Below are positions 1-12,857 of a stretch of DNA of 64,000 nt, piece after piece. Made by a program: the position numbers and the translations under genes. Under the pieces are notes generated by a model that saw nothing but the letters and a program-made list of their open reading frames with translations, ran no database searches and was not told where the DNA came from. The stretch lies in contig JBBMOA010000004.1 in NCBI GenBank assembly GCA_037954235.1, forward strand, positions 4,167,001 to 4,231,000. The letters are read 5' to 3'. Source of the stretch: Aulostomus chinensis (taxonomy: Eukaryota; Chordata; Actinopteri; Syngnathiformes; Aulostomidae). The number at the start of each line of letters is the position of its first letter. Position 1 is the stretch's first letter.

Positions 1-323
1 TTTCTTTCACTCCTTATTTACCGGTAATAATAATAAACAAAGACATTCTTTCAAATTTTCAGAATTCCACAAAAGAACTCAAATGTAATTGTTGGTTCTA
101 GTTCTGGGTCCTGAACCACAGATCCATTTTTAATTCGTTTGCATCCGCGCTTTACACCGCAGTCGCATTCCTGCAGTTACAGCAAAATTTGACGCAAGAA
201 AGGTTGCGTTTTCGCAAACCGGTCCACTGCACCGCTCAAGTCAGACAACGCCACAAAACAAATACTTTTTGATTTTTACGTACCAGTTGATTTGATGTTG
301 AATACAACACACATATGTCACAG

Positions 324-460
324 GCAGTTTGAGAAACACTGAAATGAAAACACTGACTTTTTAAATTTTAAAACACGATATGTTACTGGTCACCTCAGGG
401 ACCACTAGGGGTCGCTCACGGACCACCAGTGGGCCACACTTTGAGAAAGGCTGGTCTAGA
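324..460. repeat. hAT-like MITE remnants
   Basis: Two tails of the kind seen at hAT-element ends occur close together: CAGTTTGAGAAACACTG (about 326-342) and GGCCACACTTTGAGAAAGG (about 432-450). Their reverse complements have the TTTCTCAAA core common near hAT termini. No matching left ends or target duplications were resolved, so limits are approximate. Confidence 0.35.
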
Positions 461-2562
461 TTCCTCCGCTCCACTTCTTCAACTCGCATCCCATTTATGA
501 TGTGAAAATCATCATCCAGTTCATGTCAGGGTAATTATTTTTGCCTTTAGACTTAAGAAATCTCCTTCAAGAGCCACAAAAGGATTTTCAAAGGCTTCAT
601 GACAAGTTAATTACACATGCAAAGAAAACAGAATTGTCCATTGTGTATTATGTGTTCTGTGACGTACAATAAATGCAACAAGACGTGCGCAACAAAATGG
701 CTCTTTCATTCTAACCTAGAACTTTCAAGCACTTATTCAAACATGAACTTCAGGTTATAAAACACAACCAAAAAGTTTTTAACAATCACAGATTAAAACA
801 CAAAGCTCAGTAACAAGTTGTGGTCAAGTTTGAATCCAGAGTACTTTGCCACACAGTCACTTCTGGAAGTCAACTGACGATTTCAGGTTCAAGTCCACAT
901 CTGGTTATGTGGGAAACAGCCAGATGTTCTGTTCAAAGTGTAATTCTGAAGACAACTCCTGTGAATTTGCTCACTCCCTGCACGGTTATGCAGAACACAT
1001 GGAGGTGGAGTGTACGATCAATTTGTGGCGAGTTACATGCTTGGATCCCTAAGACGGGGAAACCAGTGATGGATTCACTTTAATACTTTTAATCAAAATG
1101 CATGAAGAAAGTAATTTAAAAGGATAATTCATGAATTGTTATAAACAAAGTGTGGAGAGTAACTGTGATTCTCCTCTCCTGTTTGCGGGATTGGACTGGT
1201 TAAGCTGCTCAATGAAAAGCAGGAGGAGTATGGCCCTCCCTTAGCAATCTGCCTGCCACCGTTCCACCTCGGCTAGCACACTGCTGCTGAGTGCAGACCT
1301 GGACTGCATGGATAAGTGGAAGACATGCACACATATACATGTCATGCATTTTCTTTGTCACACAATGCCACGTGCTCCCAGACATTACCATCTAAACAAG
1401 CACAGAAACAACTCTGTCTGCTCTGATGTGCGCACATCATACTTTTGTATTCACACGTTGACAATTCACCTGTCATCCACTTGCAAGCACATGCGCTGCA
1501 CACAGAAATGCCTGAGTGGCGGGATTCTTCACATGTGTTTGCGTTGCTTCTCATTGGGCTGTAGTACCATCAAACACCAACAGAGGCACTACAAAACCCC
1601 AAATCTGTTTGGCCATATCAAGGCCCAGAAGTTTGAGAATGAATATAAAAAGATAGGAACAAGATTTAGCTGCAGCAAAGAACCAAGTGACATTTGGATC
1701 TGCAGCAGTCGCCACTGACCAGCAGCCAGGTAAGGGTTCTCATCAGGGTTGAGCACAAACTTATTTGTGTCTGAAAGAAGTGAGTCTTTGCGTCTGTGCA
1801 TTTCCATTTCACTTCTGCTTTTACATTCACAGTTCATCCCAAAAGATGACAACCTCTTAAAAACCCATTTTGCTTTACTGGCTTTATTACAGGTGGATGG
1901 GGGGGGGAAAAATGTAATTTCACCCCTTTAATACTTTGCTCTTGTAACTTTACTGAAATGCAGGCAACAAGCTAAATGAGCTGGCATCTACAGGCAGACA
2001 ATGATATACATTTATTAACTCATTACCTACATCTAATATTGCTAAAGAAAAGTAACATACATGGACCCATTAAATATATCAATATCGCCCTTTCAAATCC
2101 GTCTCCTGTCCCTGTGACAACTGGGGCTTCTGCTTAGGCAATAACTGTTAACAAGCTGTCACTCACATTGCAATTTTTTTCAAACAAATGATTTGGGGAA
2201 AAAATGACCTTGATTGCTGTACCTCTCACCTCAAAGCCGTTTTGTTTGATTGCGTATTAAAGACGCAAAAATACCTCTCAACATATGGGGGAGAAAAATC
2301 TTTTTAAACGTCATACAAAACCTGTTGAACCACAAGCAGCATGTTCTTAATTTACTCACCAAACTTTATCTGCCAGCAAAAGTTTGGGATGATCACACAT
2401 TCATTTGGAGGGGGAAACAAAAAAATTGCAGAGTGGAAAGTTTTGCTCTCAAACCCGATTTGTTTTTGTTTTTTTAAAGACACGAATTTAACTTCCTTAT
2501 CAGAACAGCAAGGCCGTCTCATGCCACGACTGCAAAGATGCAGAGGCCTTGAAAATGGAGAC
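461..2562. other. Intronic sequence, no gene seen
   Basis: Unremarkable intronic sequence. Short ORFs on both strands (for example minus 1589-1852) lack coding support. A G-run lies at about 1900-1908. No repeat family recognised. Confidence 0.5.
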
Positions 2563-2650
2563 GGAAGTACAGGGCGGTGTTGACGGGAGTACAGGGCGGT
2601 GTTGACGGGAGTACAGGGCGGTGTTGACGGGAGTACAGGGCGGTGTTGAC
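2563..2650. repeat. 22-bp minisatellite, four copies
   Basis: Four head-to-tail copies of a 22-bp unit (GGGAGTACAGGGCGGTGTTG plus AC). Copies 2-4 are identical and copy 1 differs at one base (GGAAG for GGGAG). Each unit keeps a CpG. The near-identity points to recent expansion or homogenisation, so the array is probably length-polymorphic. Confidence 0.97.
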
Positions 2651-3852
2651 GGGAGCGGGTCACACGATGACTGTTTGGTCTCTGTTTGGCGATACCAGCT
2701 CCTGCTTGTTCTGTACCACGAATAAACCTTGACTCTCACAGTGTGACTATTAAGATGCGCATTGTGTAGAAACTTTAAACCTCGCATATAATAAAAAGTG
2801 ATTATAGGAACAGATGGTTGCTAAATTATGTTTGAAGTCTACCCTATTACTGCAGCAAACCATACATTTCCCTGTAATAGTCATTTGTTCCTTGTACTTA
2901 ACATATTCACTGCTGCTCTCTTTATTATTTTTTCAATTAATCAAAGTCATTTACTGAAAAATGTAAGGAGAAAATGTTGTGGTTCGTGTTTTCTGTGCAA
3001 AATATTGAAAAGAAAGGAAACGCTAACGTCTGTTAAGATGTGATTAGCACATTTTTTTCACTCATTGTGTCAGACACATAAATTATGTGTTTAGGAATCA
3101 TGTTTAGAATTATTAAAAAAAAAAAAAAGAGCTGAGAGATTAACTCATTTCATGCGTATGAATTATTTGGCTTTGTCACGTTCCAGGATTTTAGACTGTT
3201 TTATGTAAGGAGTGTTTAATGTCAGAGGTCAAGCAGCATTAAATCAGATCTTTGCCCTCTTTTTTTGTTCATCCACCAAAAGCTCTATTTTCATGTATTT
3301 CTTGGCCACCATCATCAACACAGTTTCCTCGATACTTCATTAGTATGCGCTGCTGTAGAGGCCCATTTCGTGAAAATCCGAATTGTGACTGTTAATGTGC
3401 GGCCAGGCATTTATATGAATGCAAAGCTATTAGATCTTTATAAATGGAATCTCAGTGTCACCACACTTTTTCCTCAAGACATAGGGGATCTTCAGTGAGG
3501 GAAGAAAATTAGAAGTGGAATAGTAAAAGACGGAGGCGTAGATTTGTTTTCACTTTAATTAATGGCGGGTGAAACTGTGGACCCTTCATAAATGTCAGCC
3601 TCTGTCCTCAGATCAGTTGTGTGTGGAGAACCCCTTGGGTTCAGCTGCCTTTACAATAGAGAAAAAGAGGGCACACCAAAGGAACCAGGAAATGTCAGCA
3701 CTATTTCAATCACAGGTACCAGGAGCAGTGCTTTGTTTGTGGGAACACTTTCCATTTTAGAGAAACTGAAAACTTGAAATACTGGCAAGGAAAGTTTTTT
3801 GTGATAGTTTTGGGAGAGTGTTTGATTTAAGGATGCCATTCTTTTTTAGATT
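2651..3852. other. Intronic sequence, no gene seen
   Basis: AT-rich intronic DNA with an A-tract at about 3115-3128. No coding or repeat structure could be supported. Confidence 0.45.
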
Positions 3853-4553
3853 TAAGGCCCTATTTAAGTGATCTGTGGCACGTGGGCAGCTGGTGGATGG
3901 CACTAAGTTTGCGCCGCGTTTTGGGCGCGAAGAAGCGGGCATTAGACACCTCATTGTCCATTGGTGTGTTTTGAGTGTGACATCACTCAAGTCAATGAGA
4001 GTGCCTCGTGCCATTCCTTTTACAGCCCAGGGTGCGCCAGGACTTGGCGTGCTGCTCTTTCTGTGGCACAAGCCTTCCACCTGAAGAGAAGTGAGCGCTC
4101 CTCATCTGAAGAAACGAACCTCCCTGTGTGTGAGTTGGAGGCACGCTAGCAGGTCTTATGTTTATCTACAGGAGCAGCAGGACTCCACCGAAGCCATCGG
4201 ATATGGAGAAGGTGGCGGCCAATGTTTCCACGTTGTCAGGCATGAAAAGAATCGCGTTGCTATGCCATGCATCTGCTAGCCTGATTGATGCACACTTTAG
4301 ATAGCACTTAACACACACTGCCATTGACCGAAGACCAGCCTCTTGATCTGTGGTGCAAACGTCTCCTGGTGTCCCAGCAGTGTGTCATGGTCCGCTAGAC
4401 CACGCCTAATCCACATACTTGCCAGTGCAGACGGCACACAAGTTTGTTTGCTAGTTAAAGGGCGAGGGCGCTTGGCGTGAAAACGTCAAAGGCGGCAGCT
4501 TGAAACAAGCAATGATGCTTGTCCTTGACGCCATGCTTAAAATAGGGTCCTCA
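3853..4553. mobile_element. Non-autonomous DNA transposon (MITE), about 0.7 kb
   Basis: The left end TAAGGCCCTATTTAAG and the right end CTTAAAATAGGGTCCTCA are imperfect inverted repeats of each other. Just inside both ends lie G/C-rich segments with repeated GGCG/GCGCC motifs (GCGCCGCGTTTTGGGCGCG on the left, GGCGAGGGCGCTTGGCG on the right). A CCCTATTTTAA end followed by GGCGC-rich subterminal sequence is familiar from teleost non-autonomous DNA elements. No transposase ORF. The target duplication is not clear, so the superfamily is left open. Confidence 0.75.
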
Positions 4554-6660
4554 GTGTTTTTCTGTAGTTTTTTTTTTTGTTTGTTTTTTTGGGACAATCG
4601 TTATGTTCAAGTTATTTGAGACTTCAGGCATCGCATGGATGAAAAACCCAACTTGAAAATATCTGCCATGTATTTAAGGATCCCAACCGGAACTGACTGG
4701 CAGAGTTGATAGCATTGCCGTGACACTGAAGTGGACCAGATTAAGCTTGTTGTAGAGATCTGCCCAGAAAGACCACCAAACATGGTGTGTTGAGAGTTCT
4801 AGCTAAAGAACTGAGCAGGCCTTACCGTACTCGGCAAATCTGAGGAACCTCGATAATAAACGGGGAGATCTGACAAAGACAATGACACAAAGAAACGAGG
4901 AACCTGAATTACAACCGAACGAATCATGCAACAACAACCGGAGCTGAAACATAGGGGATAGCGCGAGACAAAGAAAAACTGATGTACCAAAGAAGGGACG
5001 ATGGTGAACAAGAAGGAAGTATAAATTGACATGACATGCAAATGAGTACTTTTCAGAATAAATAAATCAAATAAAAACGAGCCTGTAACGATAGGGAGGA
5101 ACTAAAATTCCTACTCAAAATTAATTCACACATTAATGTACACATATTAATATATATAACTCAGCCTTAAAAGATACAAATATTTGAGGCCAGAGGGAGG
5201 TCGAGATAAGTGTGTACTTCTTCCTACTCCCTTTCGAACATGAGAAACATTATTTCCTTTTGTGTTGTTTTGTTGTTTGCTTGTAATAGGCTGTTTGCTT
5301 GTAAAGACAATCAATCGATCGATCAGTTCAGAATGAGAAATACTACGTGCCCTCAAGAGTGTGACGAGTATTTCAAATACCAGCAGAGACGAACGATTCA
5401 GGTGCATCAGAAAGCCTGCATAGCACTGCAGTTGACCAACAACTGTTGTACGGCATGTTTTGTGTGATACATGAGCCTTTTCTTCTATTGTTCTCCAGAT
5501 TGACAGAAGAGAAGGGAACACAGTGCTCAGCCACTGATTTATGTGTTATTTCACGCCATCATTTGTCTCAATATAGCAACAATTGGCCTTGTGACATGTT
5601 TCAAAAAGATTTCTTTGGAATGTTTATGGGTTTTTTTTTTGGGGGGGGGGTTTATTCCATCTAATTATCTGGATAAAGCATGCTTGTGACAGGATGCCAG
5701 CACAGATGCTTGATTAGAACTCTTGTGATTGAATTGGAACAGCTGGTCACTTGTGACGTGCCAGTCTGCCAGCTGAGAGGCTGTTCAAAAGTGTAAACGC
5801 GATGTATAGTTCGTAGTACTGCAAATACTTCTCAAAATCACTTTTTATCCGAATGTACTCCCATGTATTTTACTTTCACGGACTTGGCCGTGCCCTTGGC
5901 CTTGACACTGGCCAGCCACTACGAGCAATGACAACGCAAACATACAGACGTATTTGTGTTCTATCAAAAAGAAAAACCCTGACACGTTGTCGCTGATACG
6001 TGATTGCGTGCAGCTCCTTATCCTGTGGCAGTTTGTCCACTGGAGGACCAACTTGCGACACATTGTGGATAGTAAAGAAGTAGCAAGAAATATGGGTTTG
6101 TGTGATCATCCTGTTTTCCTCTCCTGTTCTAAACACTCCAGAGAAATACCCCCAAAAAATCACTTCCAGTGCAAAGTTCTTACCTTCAGAATAAAAGCCT
6201 CAGATCTTTATCACCATGGTTTTGTCAGAGCATTGAGAGTCTTACTGTGAAAGATCAAACAGTTCCCCACTGTTTGCACGTAGTACTGAACTAAGTTTTT
6301 TCTGTTTTCTTTTCCCCTCTATATTTTTGGATTTTTTTGTTTTTGTTTTTTTCTGTCCTCCCCCTTTTCTCTCCTCCTTCTAGTTTTTAAAATTTTTTTT
6401 TTTTTTTTTTTTTACCTTTATTCAATTCAATAATTGATTTCTCCATATATTTTCCCTTCTTTTTAGATATGTCACGATGTCACTTCTTGGAACTTTTAAT
6501 TTGGAAGCCACGTCATTATTTTAAACTCTTTAGAAGGTTGCATTCTTGACCGAAACATTGACAACAGAATAAACAAAGTGGAGTAATAAAAAAAAAAAAA
6601 AGCCTCCCAGCTTCACAAATTGAGAGTGTGCATGTTGTCTCCTCCTGAAACGCTAAGCTA
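4554..6660. other. Intronic AT-rich sequence with homopolymer tracts
   Basis: Contains a T/G homopolymer pair near 5631-5651, a T-tract at about 6388-6414 and an A-tract near 6589-6601. The stretch near 5195-5240 (GATAAGTGTGTACTTCTTCC) resembles the 3' tail of a teleost dispersed repeat but could not be assigned. No gene seen. Confidence 0.4.
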
Positions 6661-6699
6661 ACATCACCCCATCTCTCATTGGCGTAGGTTTACTCAAGT

Positions 6700-7190
6700 T
6701 ATCCGCCCCTCTCCTATATTTTTTTTACATATTTATCGGTCCATATTTTCTAAAGGTGAACGACTCTGCAGTTAATGCCTCCGACAGGTCGACGAGCCAA
6801 ACCCTCGGCTGTTTACATCACTAGTATATTTGTGTGTTCCTGAGCTATAGCTGTTCTCACCTTGCTACTCCTCGCTCGGTCTCTCCTCTGATTAATTTCA
6901 TACTTTTCTTTCATTTATCTTGACAAGACCTCCTCATTTTCTCCCATAGAACCTGCTTCCCAAACTTGTATTGAGCTGATCATTGGTTTGCAGCTCCCCT
7001 GATGGATGGCACTTTAGTCAATAGCGTTGAAAGTGAGACGAGGCCGCCCCCAGTAAAAAACTTTTTATAATCACCCCCTTTGATGGAGTGCCGCACCCGA
7101 TGTGGCATGTGAATCTATTTGTGCCAAAACAAGAGGAGAAAAAATGAGCTGAAAACAGAGGATTTAATATGGTGGACGTAATTATGTAGC
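6700..7190. other. Candidate conserved non-coding block
   Basis: Low-repeat sequence rich in A/T transcription-factor-like words (CTGATTAATTTCAT, TTTATAATCACC, GTAATTATG) among otherwise balanced sequence. This texture is typical of vertebrate conserved non-coding elements. No ORF of note. Inference from composition only. Confidence 0.3.
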
Positions 7191-8500
7191 CCTCCACCCC
7201 ATCCTGCTTTTATTCTGTGACATCCTTCTTTCATCCCTCTCCTTCCACCCACACGCTCTCCATCACTGACAGCTGAAGTTCGCTGTGAGGCGAACTTGTG
7301 TGGGCCCGCGCGTTGACTGATTGGGGTGTATTGTGGTGTGTTTTGATGACCAAAGCTGCTTGGAAAGTCATTAGTGATCAGTCATGGTTAGGCCCTGGGT
7401 AGACATAAAGTGTGTCTGTGTTGTGTTACACTTGTGTTGTCACACGGTTGATGAATGCATCCAAGCACAAGTTAAGCAGAACCAGGAGATGATTAGTGCG
7501 CCGTTTGAGATCGTTACCAACGTCATCATTGGCTTTGAATCCAGAGGAGAGAAAGATGAGGATAGGAAGAGGTACTTTATGGCTCTTCTGCCCTGACAAA
7601 TCAGAGTAAGAGGGGTTACTCTGCCAGCCCTTGCTGGATGCCCCACACTCAACTCAGTTAAGATACAAAAAAACGCCAAATAAACACTGATATCGATTCA
7701 CTTGTAAGGGATAAACAGGCTGCTGCAGCAGGAGGGAAAGAAGAAATAGATTTTTTTTTGGAAAAGAAGAAAGGAGATTTGAGGAATTGGCCGGGTCCTG
7801 AACTAAGACATAAATATTGATTTTTGCATTTTGTTTAAAATGCTCTCATATGTGGTTAAAGGGAAAACTGAAGCCTCTCTGCGCCTGGGATTTTTTTTTC
7901 TCTTTTTTTTTCTTTTTTCAGGGATCATGGACTCTTTATTAGGGCAGCATTAACCTTTTTTGAACTTGGCAGTGGGTGACAGCCGGAGTTAAACTGTTAA
8001 GGGCTCTTTTTTCTTTTTTTCCCCCCTTTCTAGGATTTAGCATACTAGAGTTTACAAGGCTGATATGGGAAAGGGTTCATTAAACTGGTCATATTTTTTG
8101 GAGCAGTTGTCAGCGGAGAGTCAACACAGGATGCGTTCATAGATTGACTCATGCATCTCTGAAATAATTTGGAATGTTTGAAAGCGTACAAAAACAAATG
8201 TTTGCCGGGGTGGCAATCGTAGTTTTGGCTCTTGAACTCTGAAGTAGGTGCTGAAGAGAAGCTACTCCAGCAGAGTGACATATCAGTTGCTTCAACACAG
8301 AGAGGCAGCGTAGAGAAGTGTTTGGGATCGCCTCTGGCTGTGTTTTTCCAAAGGTTATGAATTTGTCACTGGGCCGGAGTTGACTGGTACAGAACGGCGG
8401 CACAGCGGAAGCAGGCTGATTTGTACGGGTGAGGTGTGGAGAGCAAAACATCCGAGGTGTCATTCCTGTTGTAGAATACCCTTTCACTCCAGTTCCACCC
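7191..8500. other. Intronic sequence, no gene seen
   Basis: No supported exon. Several ORFs (for example plus 7384-7596 and minus 8149-8502) have neither splice signals nor recognisable domains. Pyrimidine-rich tracts lie near 7890-7920 and 8008-8032. Confidence 0.4.
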
Positions 8501-8539
8501 ACAGGCCACGCTAAGTTTTTAATCTGGTTTTATAACTTC

Positions 8540-9500
8540 TGTAGCCATTTTATGTATTTATCAGAAATACGACAGCCTTGCCCTCAATATTGATGCTGTC
8601 ATGATACAGCAATAATTAATGTATTCATTTAAAACCCTTTTTTATGAAGCAAGAATTAAATGTTCACTGCATTGCCGTGTCGTAATTCGTCATGAGGTGA
8701 AACAAAGTGCCCAATCTTTGCTGAGTGCCTCTTTTCTCAGCTTGACGCAGTGTCTGCAGAGCTAAATATTGTTGCGCCGTTGTTGAACTGCAATGATTAA
8801 TCAATTGCGTTTTTATTGTTTTGTAATCAGCATGTAAAGCATTTTAAAGACCCTCCACACACTCCTGGTACTGAAGCAGCTCGTAACTTATTCTATAATG
8901 CGTGTCTGACATCAATCTTCAAAACAATCCTTGAAACAACATCATCAGAAATACCATATTTTATCTCTTGAACATTTGGGATGTTACAAATCCTGCTCAT
9001 AGTTCTGCCTCTTAAAATCAGATTTTCACTTGTCATCAAGAAAGTGTTTCTGCGTTGAATAAGATGGCAGCCTTCTGCTGTCAAATCCTGCATGTTTCTG
9101 TTAAAATCTAAACTTTTAGCCATAGGAACTCGAAGAAAAGCACATTTTTGACAGGAGGAGGACTTTAATCATTTCTGTAGCGTGCTAATTAGCTGCTATA
9201 AAGACTCGATAAACAACTAGTAATTAACTCCTAATTATCTCCTTAACATGTTTATCCAACCAAAGAATAACACCATTATACACAGGAGCAACTTCAGCTG
9301 CAGCCCTGCTATATATTCATCGGCTGGGCTTTTACTGGCCTAACTTTTCACAAGACAACTTGGCTGTGCCGCCCGTCATCAGCTCTTCTGCCACATGCTG
9401 CGCTGCCCCACTCCCACTCTAGCACCCACTGTTTGCCAGAGTGCCCATTTCATGTAATTATATGAACTACAGCAAGCTAATGGCTCTGACAAAGCAGTGA
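8540..9500. other. Candidate conserved non-coding cluster
   Basis: Dense homeodomain/POU-like words occur in unique sequence: CAATAATTAATG (about 8610), ATGATTAATCAATTGCG (about 8793), GCTAATTAGCTG (about 9184), AGTAATTAACTCCTAATTA (about 9220) and TGTAATTATATG (about 9454). No coding frame and no transposon ends. Clustered TAAT cores suggest developmental enhancers, but conservation has not been tested. Confidence 0.4.
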
Positions 9501-9603
9501 CTATGCCCATTACACCTCAGGGTTCTGCAAAACACCATTACCACGAGCAGCAGCAGCTACCTGGAGTGCTTGTGCTCGCAGGTGACAGCCAGTGTTATTG
9601 CAG

Positions 9604-9644
<41 letters not shown>

Positions 9645-9661
9645 TGTGTGTGTGTGTGTGT
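9604..9661. repeat. (TG)n microsatellite
   Basis: About 58 bp of nearly pure TG with one TCTG interruption. ORFs reading Cys-Val or His-Thr runs across it are artefacts. Confidence 0.98.
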
Positions 9662-12600
9662 TTGCGCATTCATGTAGATGTGTTAGAAGAAGGAGGTCAG
9701 AGGTGGAATGATACACGTCGAAGAAAGGCAACAGTTGTGTGTCAGTTATGGTTTTTTGCACGTCACGCTTGTCACCTCCCCTACATTAATTTCTCCTGAG
9801 CTTTTGCTGCCTCGCTGTAGCCGACAGCCACGCACCTCGCAAGACGCCCGTGTTCTCCCTTCACTCAGCACCCTCTCATCCTACCAACAATGGGACTGTC
9901 TGGTCTAAGCGGGGGCTTTGATTGTGTGTTCTCTGTAATCAGCAAAGCCGTCATTTCTGCCAATAGCTTGAGCCACTATATTAGCAGCTGTTAAGGTGAA
10001 TATTTCTTCTCCTCAAATGACTGTTCAGCTCTTCAACTTGTATAATGAGCATGAAGAAACACATAATTTTACCTAATTCGGTGCTCACAAGGTGACTGAC
10101 AAGTCTATCTCAAAGCGTCCTCGTCCTCGCCTTTGGTCTCCCAAGGTGAAGGATTTCACAGCGCACAAGACGATGTATTCAAGGGGCCCATGCCAGCGAG
10201 ATCCAGGTTAAAACAATAACCATACACACACAGAGTAAATCTCTCTTGACAGCAGCCTTAACTCTCTCTACAACCATTATCTTTTCCATTCTGTGCTTGA
10301 AGAAAGAGCCTTAGCTCCAACCCTATCGACAATCTGCTTTCCTCTCCGTATCAATAGCCATTAAGCACTTTAAGTCCTGCCAGGTGCTAGAGATGGAGAG
10401 CTAATTGCCTTTTTTGTAGCATACTGTATACCGTAGAGGTGGATCAATGTGTGTGTTATGGGATAAATGGATGGCCATGCTTGAATAACCGCAAGCACCC
10501 AAACACACATAACACGGTTACATAAACAATATACACACTACTTTCTCCGTCTTGCCTGTAACCTCGTTTTACTGTCATCTTTTCAACGGATCCCGCTACC
10601 CCCTCCGTCTCTCTCTCTCTGTCTCAGCGCTTCCACCAAACCATTCTTTGAATTCAGCGCAGCCTCCCCCTTTTTTTTTCCCTCCCGGCCTCTCAGCGTG
10701 GAGTGTTGCCACCTGTGTGGAGTAGATTGAGCTCGGCATTCCCCCCCTGACAGTGAGACGTATGCAATTAAACCATATTAAAGTCATTAGCCCAACAGAA
10801 GTGATAGCCAGCAGATGGTTACCACACTGAAATATGCCCTTAATGAAGCTCTTCAGTCACTACGGGTGTGAGCTTGTGTTGCTGAGCATTCACAAGTGCA
10901 CTTCTTGTTTGGGTGTGTTGCCTTACTGTTGTAACACTCCAAACATCACTTGATTAGACGGTGGTTGGTCCTTCGACTGTAGCTTAGCAATTAGGGCTTG
11001 TTGTTGATGAATACTGATACAGAAGCACACGGGATCTCCCTCCTACTACTTATCCATCTCCCTGCTGGAAAACAGGCTACAGGAAGAGGGGTTTTTTACA
11101 TGAAATCTGAGTGTATTAATATCAGCTGGTCATGCGATATGCATTCTGTGCCTCGAAATGTGGGAGCCTTAGGCGGTGGTATACTGTAGGGTGGTACATG
11201 CTGTCTTGCCCCAGGCACCCAGGCCCTGGGGGGGTGTGTGACGATGCACAGAGTACTTAAGTATACAGTCACTTAGATATATCTTTTAATGACGTACCCA
11301 CCCATAAGCAATACACGTCAATTATGACCTCTTTAAGCTGCGTTTTGAACGGTTACTGAGGAAGGGTTTGTCCTTGTGCGTGAAGGATTTTCCGCAGGAC
11401 ATTACACGCGTTCCTGCTTAATGTAACATTGCATCTGATTGTTTTCACGTGAGGAGGCGCAGCATTAGCATAAATACACATGAAGCGGCTCACATGCTAG
11501 CTGTGAGCCAAATGGTTGGATTCCTCGCTCGCTCGTGAGTGCGTGTGTGTGTGTGTGTGTGTGAATGTGAGGTTGGGTGAGTGATGAAAGGGGCGAGCTG
11601 ATAGTGATGCTCTATTGAATACAGATGAGAGAGAGTGAGGCCAGCTGAATTCTGATCAGGCTCCTTTCTCTCTGTCTTCCGCTCGGCCTATCCCTCAGAG
11701 CGAAAATACTTCAGAAAAGTGTGTAGTTTCTTAACCAAGGGGAAAGTCATTAGGTCAGCCTCTCAAAGTCGAGGTCCAAGTTTTCTTTGCTCAAAGGAGC
11801 ATCTATTATAGTGGAGGTTTTTCAGCGGTAGCATTAATAAGCTGCTGGATTTAAACGATGGTGATACGGTTCAGTGTTTTTCAGAGAATCTGAACTGAGA
11901 GTCTTGTTTTATGTTCGGCGACACTGGAGGGCAAATTTGTTAGCATTTTTAGCAGAGCTTGCTTGCTGCCTGTAGTTTTAAAAAAATATATACACATACG
12001 TTTCAAAGCCCCCAAGACTCTTGAACGTTAGTTAAGTTTCACAAAGTATAAGAGAAAAATTAAAAAACTGACTGCATATCAAAACTGATACTGAGCCCCT
12101 TTCCCCTTTCGGTCCTTCTGAAGGTAGTGGTTCAATCTGCATGGTGCTTTTGAGCTTAATGAGTTGATGGAAACTTGTACATTTGCACCCTCCCTCAGAA
12201 TACAAAGTCTTTTAGCGGGAAAAAGTCAGCGGGGTCGTCTCAGCAGCTCATTAATTAAAACCAAATAAGGAAGGAGGGAATTAATGGAGCCAAACACCTT
12301 CCATTAAATACATAGGAGGGTTAAATCATACACAGAGCCTCGCTGTTGAATGTATCAACTCAAAGGTCATGTGTGTTTTCATGAGGGTAGAAAAATTCGA
12401 CACAGTGATAAAATGGAGGCTAAATTCAAGGTTAAATCACAGACTTATTACAGTTATGAGAGCAGTGACTTTTAAAAGCGCGCTGGTACTGGGCCAGTAA
12501 TCACCGCCGTCAAACCAGCAGCCCCTGAATGTAAGAGTGCACCCGTATTCTGGCCTTTATGGTAATGCTGGCTGTAGGGTTTAAACTGTTGCAGAAAAAA

Positions 12601-12850
12601 TTATGAGAACCACTCATCCAAGAAACTTCAGTTTCTGTGCCGCGCTTTCTTGGTATCCCAGTAACACACCAGCCACCACTGAACATGTCACCTCAGAATA
12701 TCCCACCAGAGAAGGTTTTAAAGCTCTGAGAAGTCGTTTGACATCACGTGACACAATAGCATACGTGGTGAAAGGTGAATTATGTTCTTGCTCCTCGCTT
12801 AAGTAGGTCTCTTTATCTCGTTAGCACTCATTTCATGCAGGTGACGTCAA
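9662..12850. other. Intronic sequence with possible regulatory islands
   Basis: No exon found. Contains a (TG)n tract at 11541-11563 and an A/T-word-rich block at about 12240-12330 (CTCATTAATTAAAACC, GGAATTAATGGAG) that looks CNE-like. A perfect CRE palindrome TGACGTCA lies at 12842-12849. Confidence 0.4.
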
Positions 12851-12857
12851 ATGATAC

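Noticed and set aside
820..1083. Overlapping + ORFs with a cysteine-containing peptide (FCSKCNSEDNSCEF)
   Set aside because: Suggestive cysteine spacing but no known zinc-binding pattern, no splice context and two competing frames.
1589..1852. Minus ORF with the peptide KFVLNPDENPYLAAGQW
   Set aside because: Part of the peptide looks protein-like, but it degenerates into hydrophobic filler and lacks consistent splice signals or a recognised family.
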